NCBI GenBank assembly: GCA_917880885.1 | Contig: OU862923.1 | Coordinates: 22,542,770 to 22,606,769, forward strand | Length of the DNA: 64,000 nucleotides | DNA from: Limnephilus marmoratus | Taxonomy: Eukaryota > Arthropoda > Insecta > Trichoptera > Limnephilidae | Direction: 5' to 3' | Shown: positions 22,390-32,889 of the stretch, one piece after another | Layout: each line of letters starts with the position of its first letter | Numbering within the stretch: the stretch's first letter is position 1 | The notes under the pieces: model-generated | What the model saw: only the letters and a program-made list of their open reading frames with translations | Told to the model about the DNA's origin: nothing | The model's database searches: none | Translations under genes and position numbers: made by a program

Positions 22390-23105
22390 TATTTCCCGAA
22401 ACCATTTTGTGTGTTCTTATAAATTAAAAGATTTACACAAAATTCCCCTCTGATGATGTTTTATCACAAGATAATTAATTATAAGTTCTACAAACAACGC
22501 AGAATTATAAGTTGTTCTAATACATATAGTGCTAAACTTAGAAGTAGAATAGAGCCTTGGAAAGAATCGTGTTTGCACAGAACACTTTAGGTGAATTTTC
22601 ACAATAACCGGCGCTATACAAATCATCCAAATATTTTTATTATTGTCAATTTTTTTTATCTTCAGCAAACATTTTTTCGTATGTCATTTCTTCTCAAAAC
22701 CTCAGCAGCTCTTCTGTATTGAAATGTATTTTTCCAGAAACGTTCAAGGAATAAAAATTCCTTCGCATTGAAAGCCAGACGTGCAATTTATAAATACATT
22801 ATAAACATGATTGTGTAGCATAAATTATAATAGTTTGATCTGATACTTTGCGATTCGACGGTTTTTATAGACGGTCTTGAAAACTTTTTCAGTTTTACAT
22901 CTCTTTTATTGTTTCTTCAACGTAACCGTCATACCACACCGCAAATAACTTAATATTTTGTGGATTGTGATGTCGCAATATTATGATCTACTTTAAATCT
23001 GGTTCAATTTATTGTTGCTTTGGTGTTTTTAGTTTTATAGGTATACATACTTTATATACCTACATATTATACAATGTTATAATCTTTGACGACCTATAGA
23101 CCTGT
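22390..23105. other. Unassigned AT-rich stretch
   Basis: No supported gene or element. Confidence 0.35.
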
Positions 23106-23179
23106 ACTTGTAAGTTGACGTGAGATTTTTATTTACCCCCCTCCCCCTCTCAGTTTAAATGAGATTTGATGAGATTTCA

Positions 23180-23590
23180 CTTTTTTTTTTACATGAATAC
23201 CGCACAAGAGCCCCAACTGCTCCCGTCTGGAGCCAGTGGGACTATGGCATCCCCAATTGGGGTATGTTGTGAGGCTGAAGGTAATGGGAAAGGGAAGGAG
23301 ATGGGGAAGAGGGAGGTGGGGAAATACCTGGCTATTCAGATCTGGTCACCAAACACGGCTAACGCCATTTCGAGCAACGTTTCAATTCTGAATGGTGGTC
23401 TTACACCAGGGCGATACTGAGAGTAACTTTCACTCTGGAACGTGCCGCAAATATACTATATATTATTTGAAATGAATAAATAACACAAATTAATCAAATA
23501 AAATTTATTTGCCACGCCGGGATTCGATCCCGCGACCTTCGAAGTGCTAGTCAAGAGCCTTACCACTGGACTACGCCGGCCGTCACTGGA
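23180..23590 (-). mobile_element. SINE-2, full-length tRNA-derived SINE
   Basis: The minus-strand 5' head (23585-23513) looks like a tRNA: GGCGTAGTCCAGTGGTAAGG is A-box-like and GGGATCGAATCCCGG is B-box-like, spaced as in a Pol III internal promoter. The body follows (GGAACGTGCCGC... to ...CCTCACAACATACCC), and the 3' end is GGTATTCATGT plus A10. It sits between two halves of a MITE-like sequence (TGACGTGAGAT with C-runs at 23120, CTCACGTAATTAATGTATGCC at 23610). The cloverleaf is degraded, so this is not a tRNA gene. Confidence 0.85.
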
Positions 23591-23594
23591 CTCA

Positions 23595-26220
23595 TCCCCC
23601 CAATTTTGAGCTCACGTAATTAATGTATGCCTCTTACGGGTTTAAAATTACTTAAGCAAGATGTGATTGATTATTAGGTAAAATAGCTTTGAGATTATCT
23701 TTATAATACTTTGTCTAGTTTTTAAAGCATCATTGTTATAAAATATCGCCCCAAGGGTACTACTAATCAAAAGCTTGAGATCAACTTTAAATTATATATT
23801 AAGTTTTCTAGAAATACTTGGGCCGTTCTTCCACAGGGATACGCAAATATTTGATACTCGACGATTCAAGTACTTTGGCGACTGCGCGGAGGTTTTTACA
23901 GAGGCACACGTTGCCAATATTTTTAAAGTCGTCGTTGACGTCAGTCTCCCGCGATGAGCCGGTCAAGGTATTTACCGTTTACGTCGTTGAAACTTTAAAC
24001 ATGGCAGAAAAAATAATAATACGTTAATCTAGCAAAAATTATAGTCTCATCGTCACTACCTGCGTCGGACGCCATAAAAATGCGTGTAATCTTCGGATAT
24101 CATTCGTCAATGCTTGTAATCAATGCTATTGACCAAAACAGTCAACAAAAAATGACAGCTACAACAATTGAGGAGGGTTTTTGCGGAGCGAAATATCTAC
24201 CCAAAACGAGTTTTTTTTAGTCATATTCTCTATGTTGATATCTATGAAATGGCTAATTCAGATTTCGTGAAAACGTTCCTCAGTTATGAAAGCTAGTTTT
24301 GACATTTCGAGAGGCGATGGCGCCGCGTGTCTCTAGATTTCAGTGGCCAAGTGTGCTGTGCGCGACAAGTTGTTTGCGACGTACACAATATCAACAAATA
24401 TGGAAAAACCCGTATACATTGAATAAAATCCTTGTAAACCCCTCTCCCTCTCCCCCTTGTGCTATATCTATAAACTGTATGTTAAGAAACATATATATCG
24501 GTCTGAAGATGGCCTTAACAGGCTTGGATACGCGCCATAAAATATATTTAAATACATTTGGGCATTAGTCTCATTTAAATTAATAATTTATGCTATGGGA
24601 CTATGGGGGCTCCATCTATGGTGGTTGTATTATATTGAATTTACCTATGTGACATTGAAATTCAGTATATTCATGCATTTTCTTACCTCTGTGGAGCAAG
24701 CAATTACTTCCGACGTGAGTGTTGGTGAAAGCCAATAGATGTCAGTAATAATCAAATCATTAACCCATAATTGAATTATTGTTGTGAAGTTTTGGCACGT
24801 ACGATTAATGTGCAAAATTCATATTTTTTGTGTGAACTTTCTTCCTGTGATAAACATCTCTGAATTATACAATACCGCCTTGGCAAAATTCAATATTTGA
24901 AAGAAACTAGTGTCGTTTGTCTGGACATCGTGTGGAGAGCTGCATTCTCTGAGTGAGTATTGTTTTGTTTTCACTGAGGATTTTGGAATTGCTGTATGAT
25001 CTGTTTTGTGTCACATAGGGAAGAGTTCATCTTTCATTAATTTATATAGGGTAGTATTTCCCTCGTGTCTGGGGCTATTTACACGCCCCTACAAGGCTGA
25101 AACCGGTTACGATCACGATAAATTAAATGGGAATATTAAATTAAGGTTTGCTTCATTATATTTTATTTATTTATTTATTTAATACATGAATTATCGAAAG
25201 TACATATAGTTTTTTTGTGATATTTCACTCTCCATGCTAGGGATGACCCTGTGTTATGGCGGGTGAAGTTTACAGTTTGTGGATAAACATTCATTAGTAT
25301 AGGTTGAAATTTTTCACTAATTGATACTATGCACACAAATTCTTCTACAGTAAGAGAGTTTATGTAGTTATATTGGATTACAAGAATAAGGTGAAGAAGT
25401 TAAAGAATATTGGAATATTATCATGGGTTTTGGTTTTCGCTCTGAATCTGTTGCTTCTTTTATTGGCATTACTTCATGCACTAGTCCATTATTAGCTTTA
25501 GGGCCTGTTACGCCGAAAGCATGATGATCTCGGAGCTTATTTGTTATCTATCTCATCACCCGAGTTCAATAATTTTACAATGCATTTGGTGTTTGGCATT
25601 TTTCACAGGTGCGGCGCTCATTAATACGCTGCTCAGGAGCAACGTCGTGTTTTCATGAATAATGTCGCAAGTATTTATCGATGCGAAAATTAAAAATATC
25701 TGACTGGCTTAACCGCAACGACCGCAGTGGCTGGTAAGTAAGACAATATCGGAAACACAATCGCTTTTGTAAGATCAATTATCACTATAACGTACAACTA
25801 TAACCGGATCATATACATAATTATAATATGTATGATATCGAGTTGAATGGAGGTGAAAATAATACCCAGAAGACAATGGATAATATTGAGAGTTTTTTTT
25901 AGCCTTGATTTGGACATAAAATGTGCAATAGTTATAGTTAGGTGGCATAGATGGCTCTAGTATAAATATATCATATAGGTTTTAGAGTTATCCGATAGAT
26001 GTCGGTAGTGTATAGGCCGCCCCTCGATGGTGAGTGCCAAGGTACGGAGAGCCGTGAGGTTTCGAGAAATTGAAATTTTGAGAGCCGTTGTAAATAAAGA
26101 GGACGTTGGCCTCCAGGCTGTCTTACACACCCATTCCTTATTATGTGCAGTGTTTTGTTGTGAAGGAGTTTTTATTAAAATACTTACACACCAAAATGCG
26201 CCATGTTATGCATAATACCG
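23595..26220. other. Long unassigned stretch
   Basis: About 2.6 kb without a supported gene. Notable words are CTGAAGATGGCCTTAACAGG at 24505 and GGCTGAAACCGGTTACG at 25091, both of the kind found near retroelement ends, and a (TTTA)n tract at 25160-25180 that may be a LINE tail on the minus strand. Boundaries could not be set. Confidence 0.35.
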
Positions 26221-26227
26221 CCATGGT

Positions 26228-26700
26228 GAAAGAACGCCATTCGGAATCGAAACATTGCTTGAAATAGCTTTAGCCGTGTTTGGTGACAAGTTCTTCCCTA
26301 CCTTCCTCTTCTCACCTATTTCCACCTGTTTCTTCGACTCGTTCTTGTGTTCAACAGCACGGCTGTGGAATTATTTGCCGGCCTCTGTGTTTCCTCCTTC
26401 CTATAACATAGGTCTCTTCAAGACCAATTGTTCTTCCTTCCTCTCCTCAAAAAGACCCACCACACAGTATCCCAGACGACATAGGCCCTGACGGAAATTA
26501 TTTTTCTCAGGGCCTCCTGTGTGGAGTTAATGTAAAAAAAAATCCTCTCCCCACTACCTTCGGCCTTGCACCATACCCTAATTGTGGATGCCATATTATC
26601 ACTGGCTCAAGACGGTTGGGAGCAGTTCGGACTCTTGTGCGGTACCCACATAAAAAAGGCCAATATGCTGTTTGGGAATCTGTGTTTTATCATAACGGTT
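26228..26700 (+). mobile_element. SINE-2 copy interrupted by a LINE-A fragment
   Basis: SINE-2 body (CATTCGGAATCGAAACATTGC, AGCTTTAGCCGTGTTTGGTG) stops at about 26325 in the CTTCCTCTTCTCACC tract. It resumes at about 26542 with CTCTCCCCACTACCTTCGGC and ends CTTGTGCGGTACCCACAT plus A-run. The intervening 217 bp is LINE-A. Confidence 0.8.
26325..26541 (+). pseudogene. LINE-A 3' end inserted in SINE-2
   Basis: It encodes only the C-terminal residues CFFDSFLCSTARLWNYLPAS to the end of the LINE-A frame, then the 3' untranslated region with hairpin GGCCCTGACG/TCTCAGGGCC (26483-26513) and a 9-A tail. Extreme 5' truncation is normal for LINE insertions. The polypyrimidine target lies inside SINE-2. 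Confidence 0.85.
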
Positions 26701-27121
26701 AGTTTCATTGGTTGAAATACGAAAAGTTGTATTGAAAGTTGTGAGATAAGGTAAATGTGCAAAGGGCATATAATTGTAATATCTGATCAAAGCACCCCTT
26801 TCATTAGTGAGGTTTATTCAAATTTTAAGATCCCCCTTTCCGTCATTTCACTTCCGTGGCTTATTTCTTTCTCCATAGAAACGCGTGTTAGACCGACGTC
26901 AAAGTTCATGAAAGGTCATTCAAAGAGCAGCGTTATTCAATATTTGGTGTTCCGTTTTCCAGATCTTTTTAAATAGAACATCGAATGATTAGGTATTAAA
27001 TCTTACTACATGCTGGTTAACCTTTACAAACACGAAGCTATGAATTATAACCATATTAGAACTACAAACGAAAGGTGTGTAAACGCTGTTATTACTATTA
27101 CTGTTTGTTGTTAATTGTTAA
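26701..27121. other. Unassigned stretch
   Basis: No gene or repeat could be supported. Confidence 0.35.
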
Positions 27122-27124
27122 TTA

Positions 27125-27285
27125 GGGAACGTACCCAAACTACGTGACCAACTTTTTGCAATTTTTAACCCCCCCCCCCCCCCGGTGACCAAAATCCTAA
27201 GCAACCCGCCGCTCATTTGTATGGAGCGTGACCTTTTGAAGACCCCCCCCCCCCTAAAAGTGTCACGTAGTATGGGTACGTTCCC
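27125..27285. mobile_element. PIF/Harbinger-like MITE with polyC core
   Basis: The termini GGGAACGTACCC...ACTACGTGA and the inverse TCACGTAGTATGGGTACGTTCCC are flanked by TTA (27122-27124 and 27286-27288). Two C-runs of 12-15 lie inside. It is closely related to 49811-49969 (flanked by TAA). Confidence 0.85.
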
Positions 27286-27292
27286 TTAACTA

Positions 27293-27641
27293 ATGCGCAA
27301 ATAAATTTTATTTGATTAATTTGTGTTATTTCACAATTAATTCATTAAAAATAATATATAGTATATTTGCGGCATGTTCCAGAGTGGAAGATACTATTAG
27401 TATCGCCCTGGTGTAAGACCACCATTCAGAATTGAAACGTTGCTTGAAAATGGCTTTAGCCGTGTTTAGTGACCAGATCTGAATAGCCAGGTACTTCCCA
27501 ACCTTCCTCTTCCCCACCTCCTTCCCCTCCCCACTACCTTCAGCCTCACAACATACCCCAATTGGGGATGCCATAGTCTCACTGGCTCCAGACGGGAGCA
27601 GTTGAGATTCTTGTGCGGTATTCACTGTAAAAAAAAAAAAA
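27293..27641 (+). mobile_element. SINE-2 copy lacking the tRNA head
   Basis: It starts within the AAATAAATTTTATTTGATTAA linker that follows the tRNA-like head in the 23180-23590 copy, continues through the whole body, and ends TTGTGCGGTATTCACTGT plus A13 (27628-27640). It abuts the MITE on its left. Confidence 0.8.
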
Positions 27642-27644
27642 TCG

Positions 27645-28250
27645 TTATAATGCATGTTTTATTTTGTGAAGTTCAGGCTCAAATATTCAAATATTTCAGG
27701 CTCAAATTTTTTCCGTTTGTAATCTAAAGAATTTAATTTTTAACATTATACAATAAAACTGCATCCGAAAAGGAGTTTGCCAGTAGGAGATTTTTTGTGG
27801 GCCTGACACTTTGTGTTTTTTTAGGCTTGTGTAAAAGCTCGATTGCAGCAAAGGCCAATATTTGGTCTACTCGCAGTATTTAATCAAAGCATCTTTAATA
27901 TTTCCGAACCATCAAATTATCAAACCAAAAACAAAAGATTTTGCATTACTTCGCAGTACATCGCCTCCATGTAATAGCAATGACTTATTACTCTTAGGAT
28001 AGGTTGTTTCAAAAAATTTGAACAATTCATTAATTATACAGTTAATTTTCACGTTCTGTGTAAGTTCTATTCAAGTTTCCGAATTTTTAAAAATAGTTAA
28101 TAATAGTAAATTAAAGTTTTGTTGTTTTTCTTGGTTCCTACCATAGAGGGATATATAAAGAAAATTCATGCCAAATTTCAAGATAATCGGTCAATTAGAA
28201 TGTGAGATTTCGTGACAAACGTTCCAAAGCATTTTTCAGTCCATTTACTT
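27645..28250. other. Unassigned AT-rich stretch
   Basis: No supported feature. Confidence 0.35.
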
Positions 28251-28255
28251 GATAG

Positions 28256-28699
28256 CTGAGAATACTCCTCATCAAGACCTATGTATGGAGTATCTTGATG
28301 TACGGCTGCGAAACATGGTGCCTATCCGAAAGAGATAAACGGAGACTAGAGGCTTTTGAGATGTGGTCCTATAGAAGACTATTAGGAATTTCCTGGAGAG
28401 ACCACACTACAAATGAAGAGGTTCTCCAAAGAATCGAAGGAGGAAGGCACCTGCTCAGGACCTTGTCCGAAAGGCGCGCAAGATGGATCGGCCATGTAAT
28501 AAGACAAGAAGGCCTCTTGCATGCCATAATGGAGGGTATGACCGAGGGGACAAACGCTAGGGGACGCCCACGCCGAGAGTACCTGGAGGAACTGCTGGTG
28601 GACGTGCGCTGCTCATCATATGCAGATTTCAAAAGAGCCGCACAAGACAGGGAAGAGTGGAAGAAACGAATAGATGACATTGCTGCAAACCAATCCTAG
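28256..28699 (+). pseudogene. RTE-like LINE C-terminal fragment
   Basis: The open frame reads LLIKTYVWSILMYGCETWCL, then RLEAFEMWSYRRLLGISWRD, RRARWIGHVIRQEGLLHAIM and GRPRREYLEEL to a stop at 28699. The YGCETW...RRLL.I.W.DH..N...L.R...RW.GHV...GRPR order is the C-terminal domain of RTE/BovB-like reverse transcriptase proteins. The reverse transcriptase palm and the endonuclease are missing. The frame is clean for 147 codons, so this is a younger truncation than the copy at 13235-14312, with which it shares domain type but not close sequence. Confidence 0.88.
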
Positions 28700-29224
28700 G
28701 ATTGAAACCAGAGAGAGAGACTTGATAGCTAAGGGGATGGGTTGTAAAAAAAAAACTGGACCAATAAACCTCCTGGCAAGATCCAGAATCATAATCTGCA
28801 AGCTTTTCTGAGTTCAAAACTATGCACGGAATGCGGCACTCATACGAGTATTTTGCACACTCAACTCCGTCTAGCGCCTGCACTATTAGTTGAGTAACGC
28901 TCTCCTAAGGGATGATCTTAGAAGGTTAATTGTTAAAGACGACAGAAAAGAACGTACGTGAATCCCTTGTAATTTAAATTAATTCAATTAATTATTTGTT
29001 AATATTTAATAAACTTTTAGAATTCGTTTCATCTGGGCCATGCTCTCAGTGTTTCCGTTAAGCCTGAATAAACCAAAGCGATGCATTAAAGCATATTACA
29101 CTGTAGTTTACATATCATAATCTATGTGTGTACATTTTGTTTACTTTGGTACAATATTTATTTATCCGGTAACTGGAGCGTTCCCTGGCAACACGTGCCC
29201 TGTGGATGTAAGCAGCCGGACCCA
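28700..29224. other. Unassigned stretch
   Basis: Contains AGAGAGAGAG near 28713 and an AT-rich remainder. No gene supported. Confidence 0.35.
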
Positions 29225-30016
29225 TTACAATGTACTATTTTTAATTCTTTCAAGCCCGGTATTGAAAATATCCAGACGCTTTTGTGGTGCCGCCGCGCTC
29301 GAAAATGCCGAGAATTCTACTATTTTATTGGATTGACCAAGATCATCTATGATTGAATACAGACAAATGAGAATGAACAAAGATTTGTCTGATATATCTA
29401 ATATTTCATAGTTAATTATTTTCTTTATTATTTCAGTTGAAATTTTGCTTTGTATGCTGTGTTTGGAACTCATTGTGAATGAGGTGGCGTATTGATCTGT
29501 AATTGATGACATGTGGATTTCTGAGGTGTATTGGTTGGATGATTTAACCATAATTTGGTCGATGAAGGAGGAAGAGTATGGTGTATATCGTATTGGTGAA
29601 TTTATTACGCTTTCTATTCCGTGAAACATGGTTGTACGATACAACCATGTTATACAACTTGTATTTAAGTAGTCTTGACACTGGGGATGTTCATTGTTTT
29701 TTAGAATGTTAATGTTGAAGTCTCCAATTAAAACTAGGTTCTTTGTTTCGTTTAGCTCAGTAAGATAACAGTTTAAGTCATGCAAAAAGGGGGAGATAGG
29801 TTTAGTAGAGCGGTAAAGTGCAATGATACATGTGTTGATTCTGTGAGTTATTTGAAGACAGTTTGAGTTTTTAGTGGTAATTTCTTTGACGTTATATGTG
29901 TTGGGAGTGTTGTTGTCGTTTTGTCTGTAGTGATTTGAGGTTTGATGGTTGGTATAATTGGGGATGTTTTTGGGAGTATTTTAAGGTGTTAACCAACATT
30001 CTGTCGGGATAATTAG
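29225..30016 (-). pseudogene. LINE endonuclease domain, downstream part
   Basis: The minus strand carries DLIIPTECWL at its upstream edge (30016), later KPISPFLHDLNCYLTEL and NLVLIGDFNINILKN, then SSFIDQIMVKS. These are the endonuclease/exonuclease/phosphatase-fold motifs of an apurinic-type LINE endonuclease (GDFN box, D-I/H region). Several stretches between 29790 and 29990 are out of frame. The amino-terminal part lies at 32756-32889, separated by the transposon 30020-32752. Confidence 0.8.
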
Positions 30017-30019
30017 GTC

Positions 30020-32752
30020 TAGTCCAGTAAAATAAGAATTTCACTCCTAAATGAAACATAATAAGCTGAAAATTTGTTTACACCTTTATTTTGGTATTCT
30101 ACATGTTGTCTCAAAAGTCTCATACGGTAACATGTGAGCGTCTTTGGATATTCAAGGTCAAAGGTCACGAAAATCAGTTTTTTGGAAATATCTCGCTTCC
30201 TTTGCCTCGATTTGTATTTGCGTTCAATACAAAAGTTGTAGAGTATAAAATTCTCTACAAATTTTGTATGAAATAATTTTTTGTACGCCTTACCGTTTTT
30301 AAGATTGAGCGTGAAGAGTCCGGAGCACTTAGCGTACATCCTATGGCGCAAGGTTAATGGCGAATCCCAGTTCGTAGTACGGTTTTTTAACTTAATTTTT
30401 CGTTAAATATTAGTTAATTAGTTATTTATATATTTTATAGATATTACCTATATATCAAAAAGTCATTTGACATTACTTACCTTTTAATACATAATTACTA
30501 AAGTTATTAAGTGAATTATTTTGTAATATATTTTAATTATAACAAATGAAATCAATGTTACTTTGTTTGAACCACTTATATGTTTGTTTAAAGCCGACCG
30601 GTTTCGGAACGACCGATTAAATATAACAATTTAACTTCTATGAATGTTCATACCGAGTGTCGAAAAGTGTACATTAGTAAAAATTCAATCAGAGCATCGA
30701 AACAACGCCTCGAAGAGAATGAACCTTCAACATCATCAAGCGTACCTCGCAATAAAAGAAATCAAGTGTTTGATTTTAAAAAATTATGCTTATTTCGTGG
30801 TGAAGCAGCGCACGACTAATAAAGTAAGCAGTCTCGAATTCAAAGACAATGTTATGCAAAGAGCAGAAGAATAAAACGATTTTTTAGGAGAGTTAGTAAA
30901 ATATCATGTTTCCTATGATCATGACTTGATACCTGCTGAAGAAAAATAGGTACAACGCCGTTTGCTACAGTATTTTTTTAAAGCTAGTACCAGCTCTAAT
31001 AAGAAAGCCTCGCCAAGATGGTCAAATCACATAATCAATGAAAAAGATTTTTTTATTAGAATATCATAAAAATTCCCAATTTTCATTGTCAGAGCTTAAA
31101 GATATCCCTACGGAGTATGACCAAGTGATCAGAACCAGAACATCAAAGGACTGCCGTCATAATAGGAAAAGATAATGATTTGTTAATTGTTTTAAACATA
31201 ACTCACTAAAAGTTTTGATAAATATCCCCGTTGTAAGGAAAACATTTTATTCTTACCTATATGCGTTTAGTGGCTGTGACACGACTTCCGCTCTTTTTAG
31301 GAAAGGAAAAAAATCTGTCTTCAAAACGTTAGAGAAACAACCCGATTTGGATAGACTTTAGTGACTGTGAAAGACTTCTGCTCTGTTAAGAAAGAAAAAA
31401 AATCTGTCTTCAAAACGTTAGAGAAACTACCCGATTTGGATAGACTCAAATATTTCAACAAGAAAACTGTCCTGTGCAAATATTACTCGAAAATAGGTCA
31501 CACATTTTTTTAGCAGTATACAATGCTGCATAATCTGAGAACAGTACCGATCATCATCGCTACATACAGTTCATTAAGTCAAGAAAATTAAATAAACCTG
31601 TACAGTTTTCAACTCTTCCATCAACGAGTGCGGCAGTTCACCAACATATCAATCGTGTCTACTACCAAATTTAAACTTGGTTAGGCAATGGTTTTGAACC
31701 CCAGGGGTGGGGTTGGGTGCTGCAAAATGAAGCCCTGGAACCGATAAAAATATTATTACCACCTGCACCAGATGAACTGCATAGTACAATGTTCTGTAAC
31801 TGCACGAATTGGTTCTTGCCGTGGATGCTGTAAACCAGGGTTGCAATATTCGTTAGCTTGTGGTCAATGTAATGGACATGAATGTCTCAACGCTTCATCG
31901 TATCAACATGATCTCGACGAAGAAATCGCATATGACCCAGAAGTTTTGGAAGGTTTGGAGATGGATGTCATTGATAACCAGGAGGATGATGATAATAACT
32001 ATTAAATTGTTGAGTAATCGTAAGAAGACGGCGATGAAGAAGAAGAAAACTAACTCCCATACTGGCTAACTAATAACTAAAGGAAAAAAAAATTTGACCC
32101 AAACTTCAGCTTAGATCTTAGATTGTACAAATTTAATTATATGTATATGATTGCAAAATAAAAATATTTAAAAAAAAATGTTTTCTTAATTTCTTTCCTA
32201 CTCAAACTGCAATTATCTTTAATGCGATATATTTAAAAAAATCACTTAATTACTTTATTATTTATATGAAAAAAGCAAGTAGTATTAAATGACTCTTTGA
32301 TTTATAAGTAATACTTATAAATAAAATGTATCAAATAGTTAATTGACTAATACTTAACGAATAATTAAGTTAAAAAACCGTCCTATGAACTAGAATAATT
32401 TGCCATTGACTGCGCCATGGCATGTACGGCTGAGCGCTCCGCACTCTTCGCGCTCAATCTTAAAAACGGTTAAGCGTACAAAAAATTATTTCACACAAAA
32501 TTTGTAGAGAATTTTATACTTTACAACTTTTATATTGAACGCAAATACGAATCGAGGCAAATGAAGCGAGATATTTCCAAAAAACTGATTTTCGTGACCT
32601 TTGACCTTGAATATCCAAAGACGCTCACATGTTACCGTATGAGACTTTTGAGACAACATGTAGAATACCTAAATAAAGGTTTACACAAATTTTCAGCTTA
32701 TTATGTTTCATTTAGCGGATATACCCTATTTTTAGCTTAAGTGACTGGACTA
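30020..32752 (+). mobile_element. DNA transposon with very long terminal inverted repeats
   Basis: Both ends read TAGTCCAGT inward. The arms are inverse copies for at least ~330 bp (30050-30345 against 32440-32715), with weaker similarity to about 30560/32210. The trinucleotide GTC flanks both sides (30017-30019, 32753-32755), and removing the element plus one copy restores a LINE endonuclease frame (KYD then LIIPTECW). The interior keeps a protein remnant. The superfamily is not certain: a 3-bp duplication would suit EnSpm/CACTA-like or Academ-like elements. Confidence 0.8.
31240..32005 (+). pseudogene. Remnant of a GCDTTS-motif transposon protein with cysteine-rich end
   Basis: One frame reads YLYAFSGCDTTSALFRKGKK followed by SVFKTLEKQPDLDRL and a stop (31250-31363). 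A diverged tandem copy of the same segment (31364-31445) follows. At 31772-32005 a 77-codon frame reads RIGSCRGCCKPGLQYSLACG and CNGHECLN, a cysteine cluster, with an acidic C-terminus. I recall GCDTTS and C-rich tails together in uncharacterised, probably transposon-encoded animal proteins, but cannot name the family. The internal duplication, stops and missing N-terminus show it is dead. A further open stretch, 30644-30874, may be an upstream piece. Confidence 0.55.
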
Positions 32753-32755
32753 GTC

Positions 32756-32889
32756 ATATTTGATTTTAGTAAGGTCGAGTTGGATGAGATAATGTTCAAA
32801 GTTTTTGTTTATCGATCTAATATTTTGATGGTAGATTGATAGGTCTGATTTGTTAGACGTTATATTAGTGGTTACAGGATCCATTTTCT
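32756..32889 (-). pseudogene. LINE endonuclease, amino-terminal piece
   Basis: The minus strand starts MDPVTTNITSNKSDLSIYHQ (from 32889) and continues NIRSINKNFEHYLIQLDLTK, ending IKYD at the transposon edge. DLSIYHQNIRSI is the usual start of LINE endonuclease domains. It continues at 30016 as LIIPTECWL once the 30020-32752 insertion is taken out, so both pieces are one gene. Confidence 0.82.

Noticed and set aside
23513..23585. tRNA-like sequence with A- and B-box words
   Set aside because: It is the head of SINE-2: the linker, body and A-tail follow, and diverged heads recur at 19790, 47062 and 62036. The cloverleaf is not intact.
28369..28680. 103-codon minus-strand frame
   Set aside because: Antisense shadow of the RTE-like C-terminal fragment at 28256-28699.
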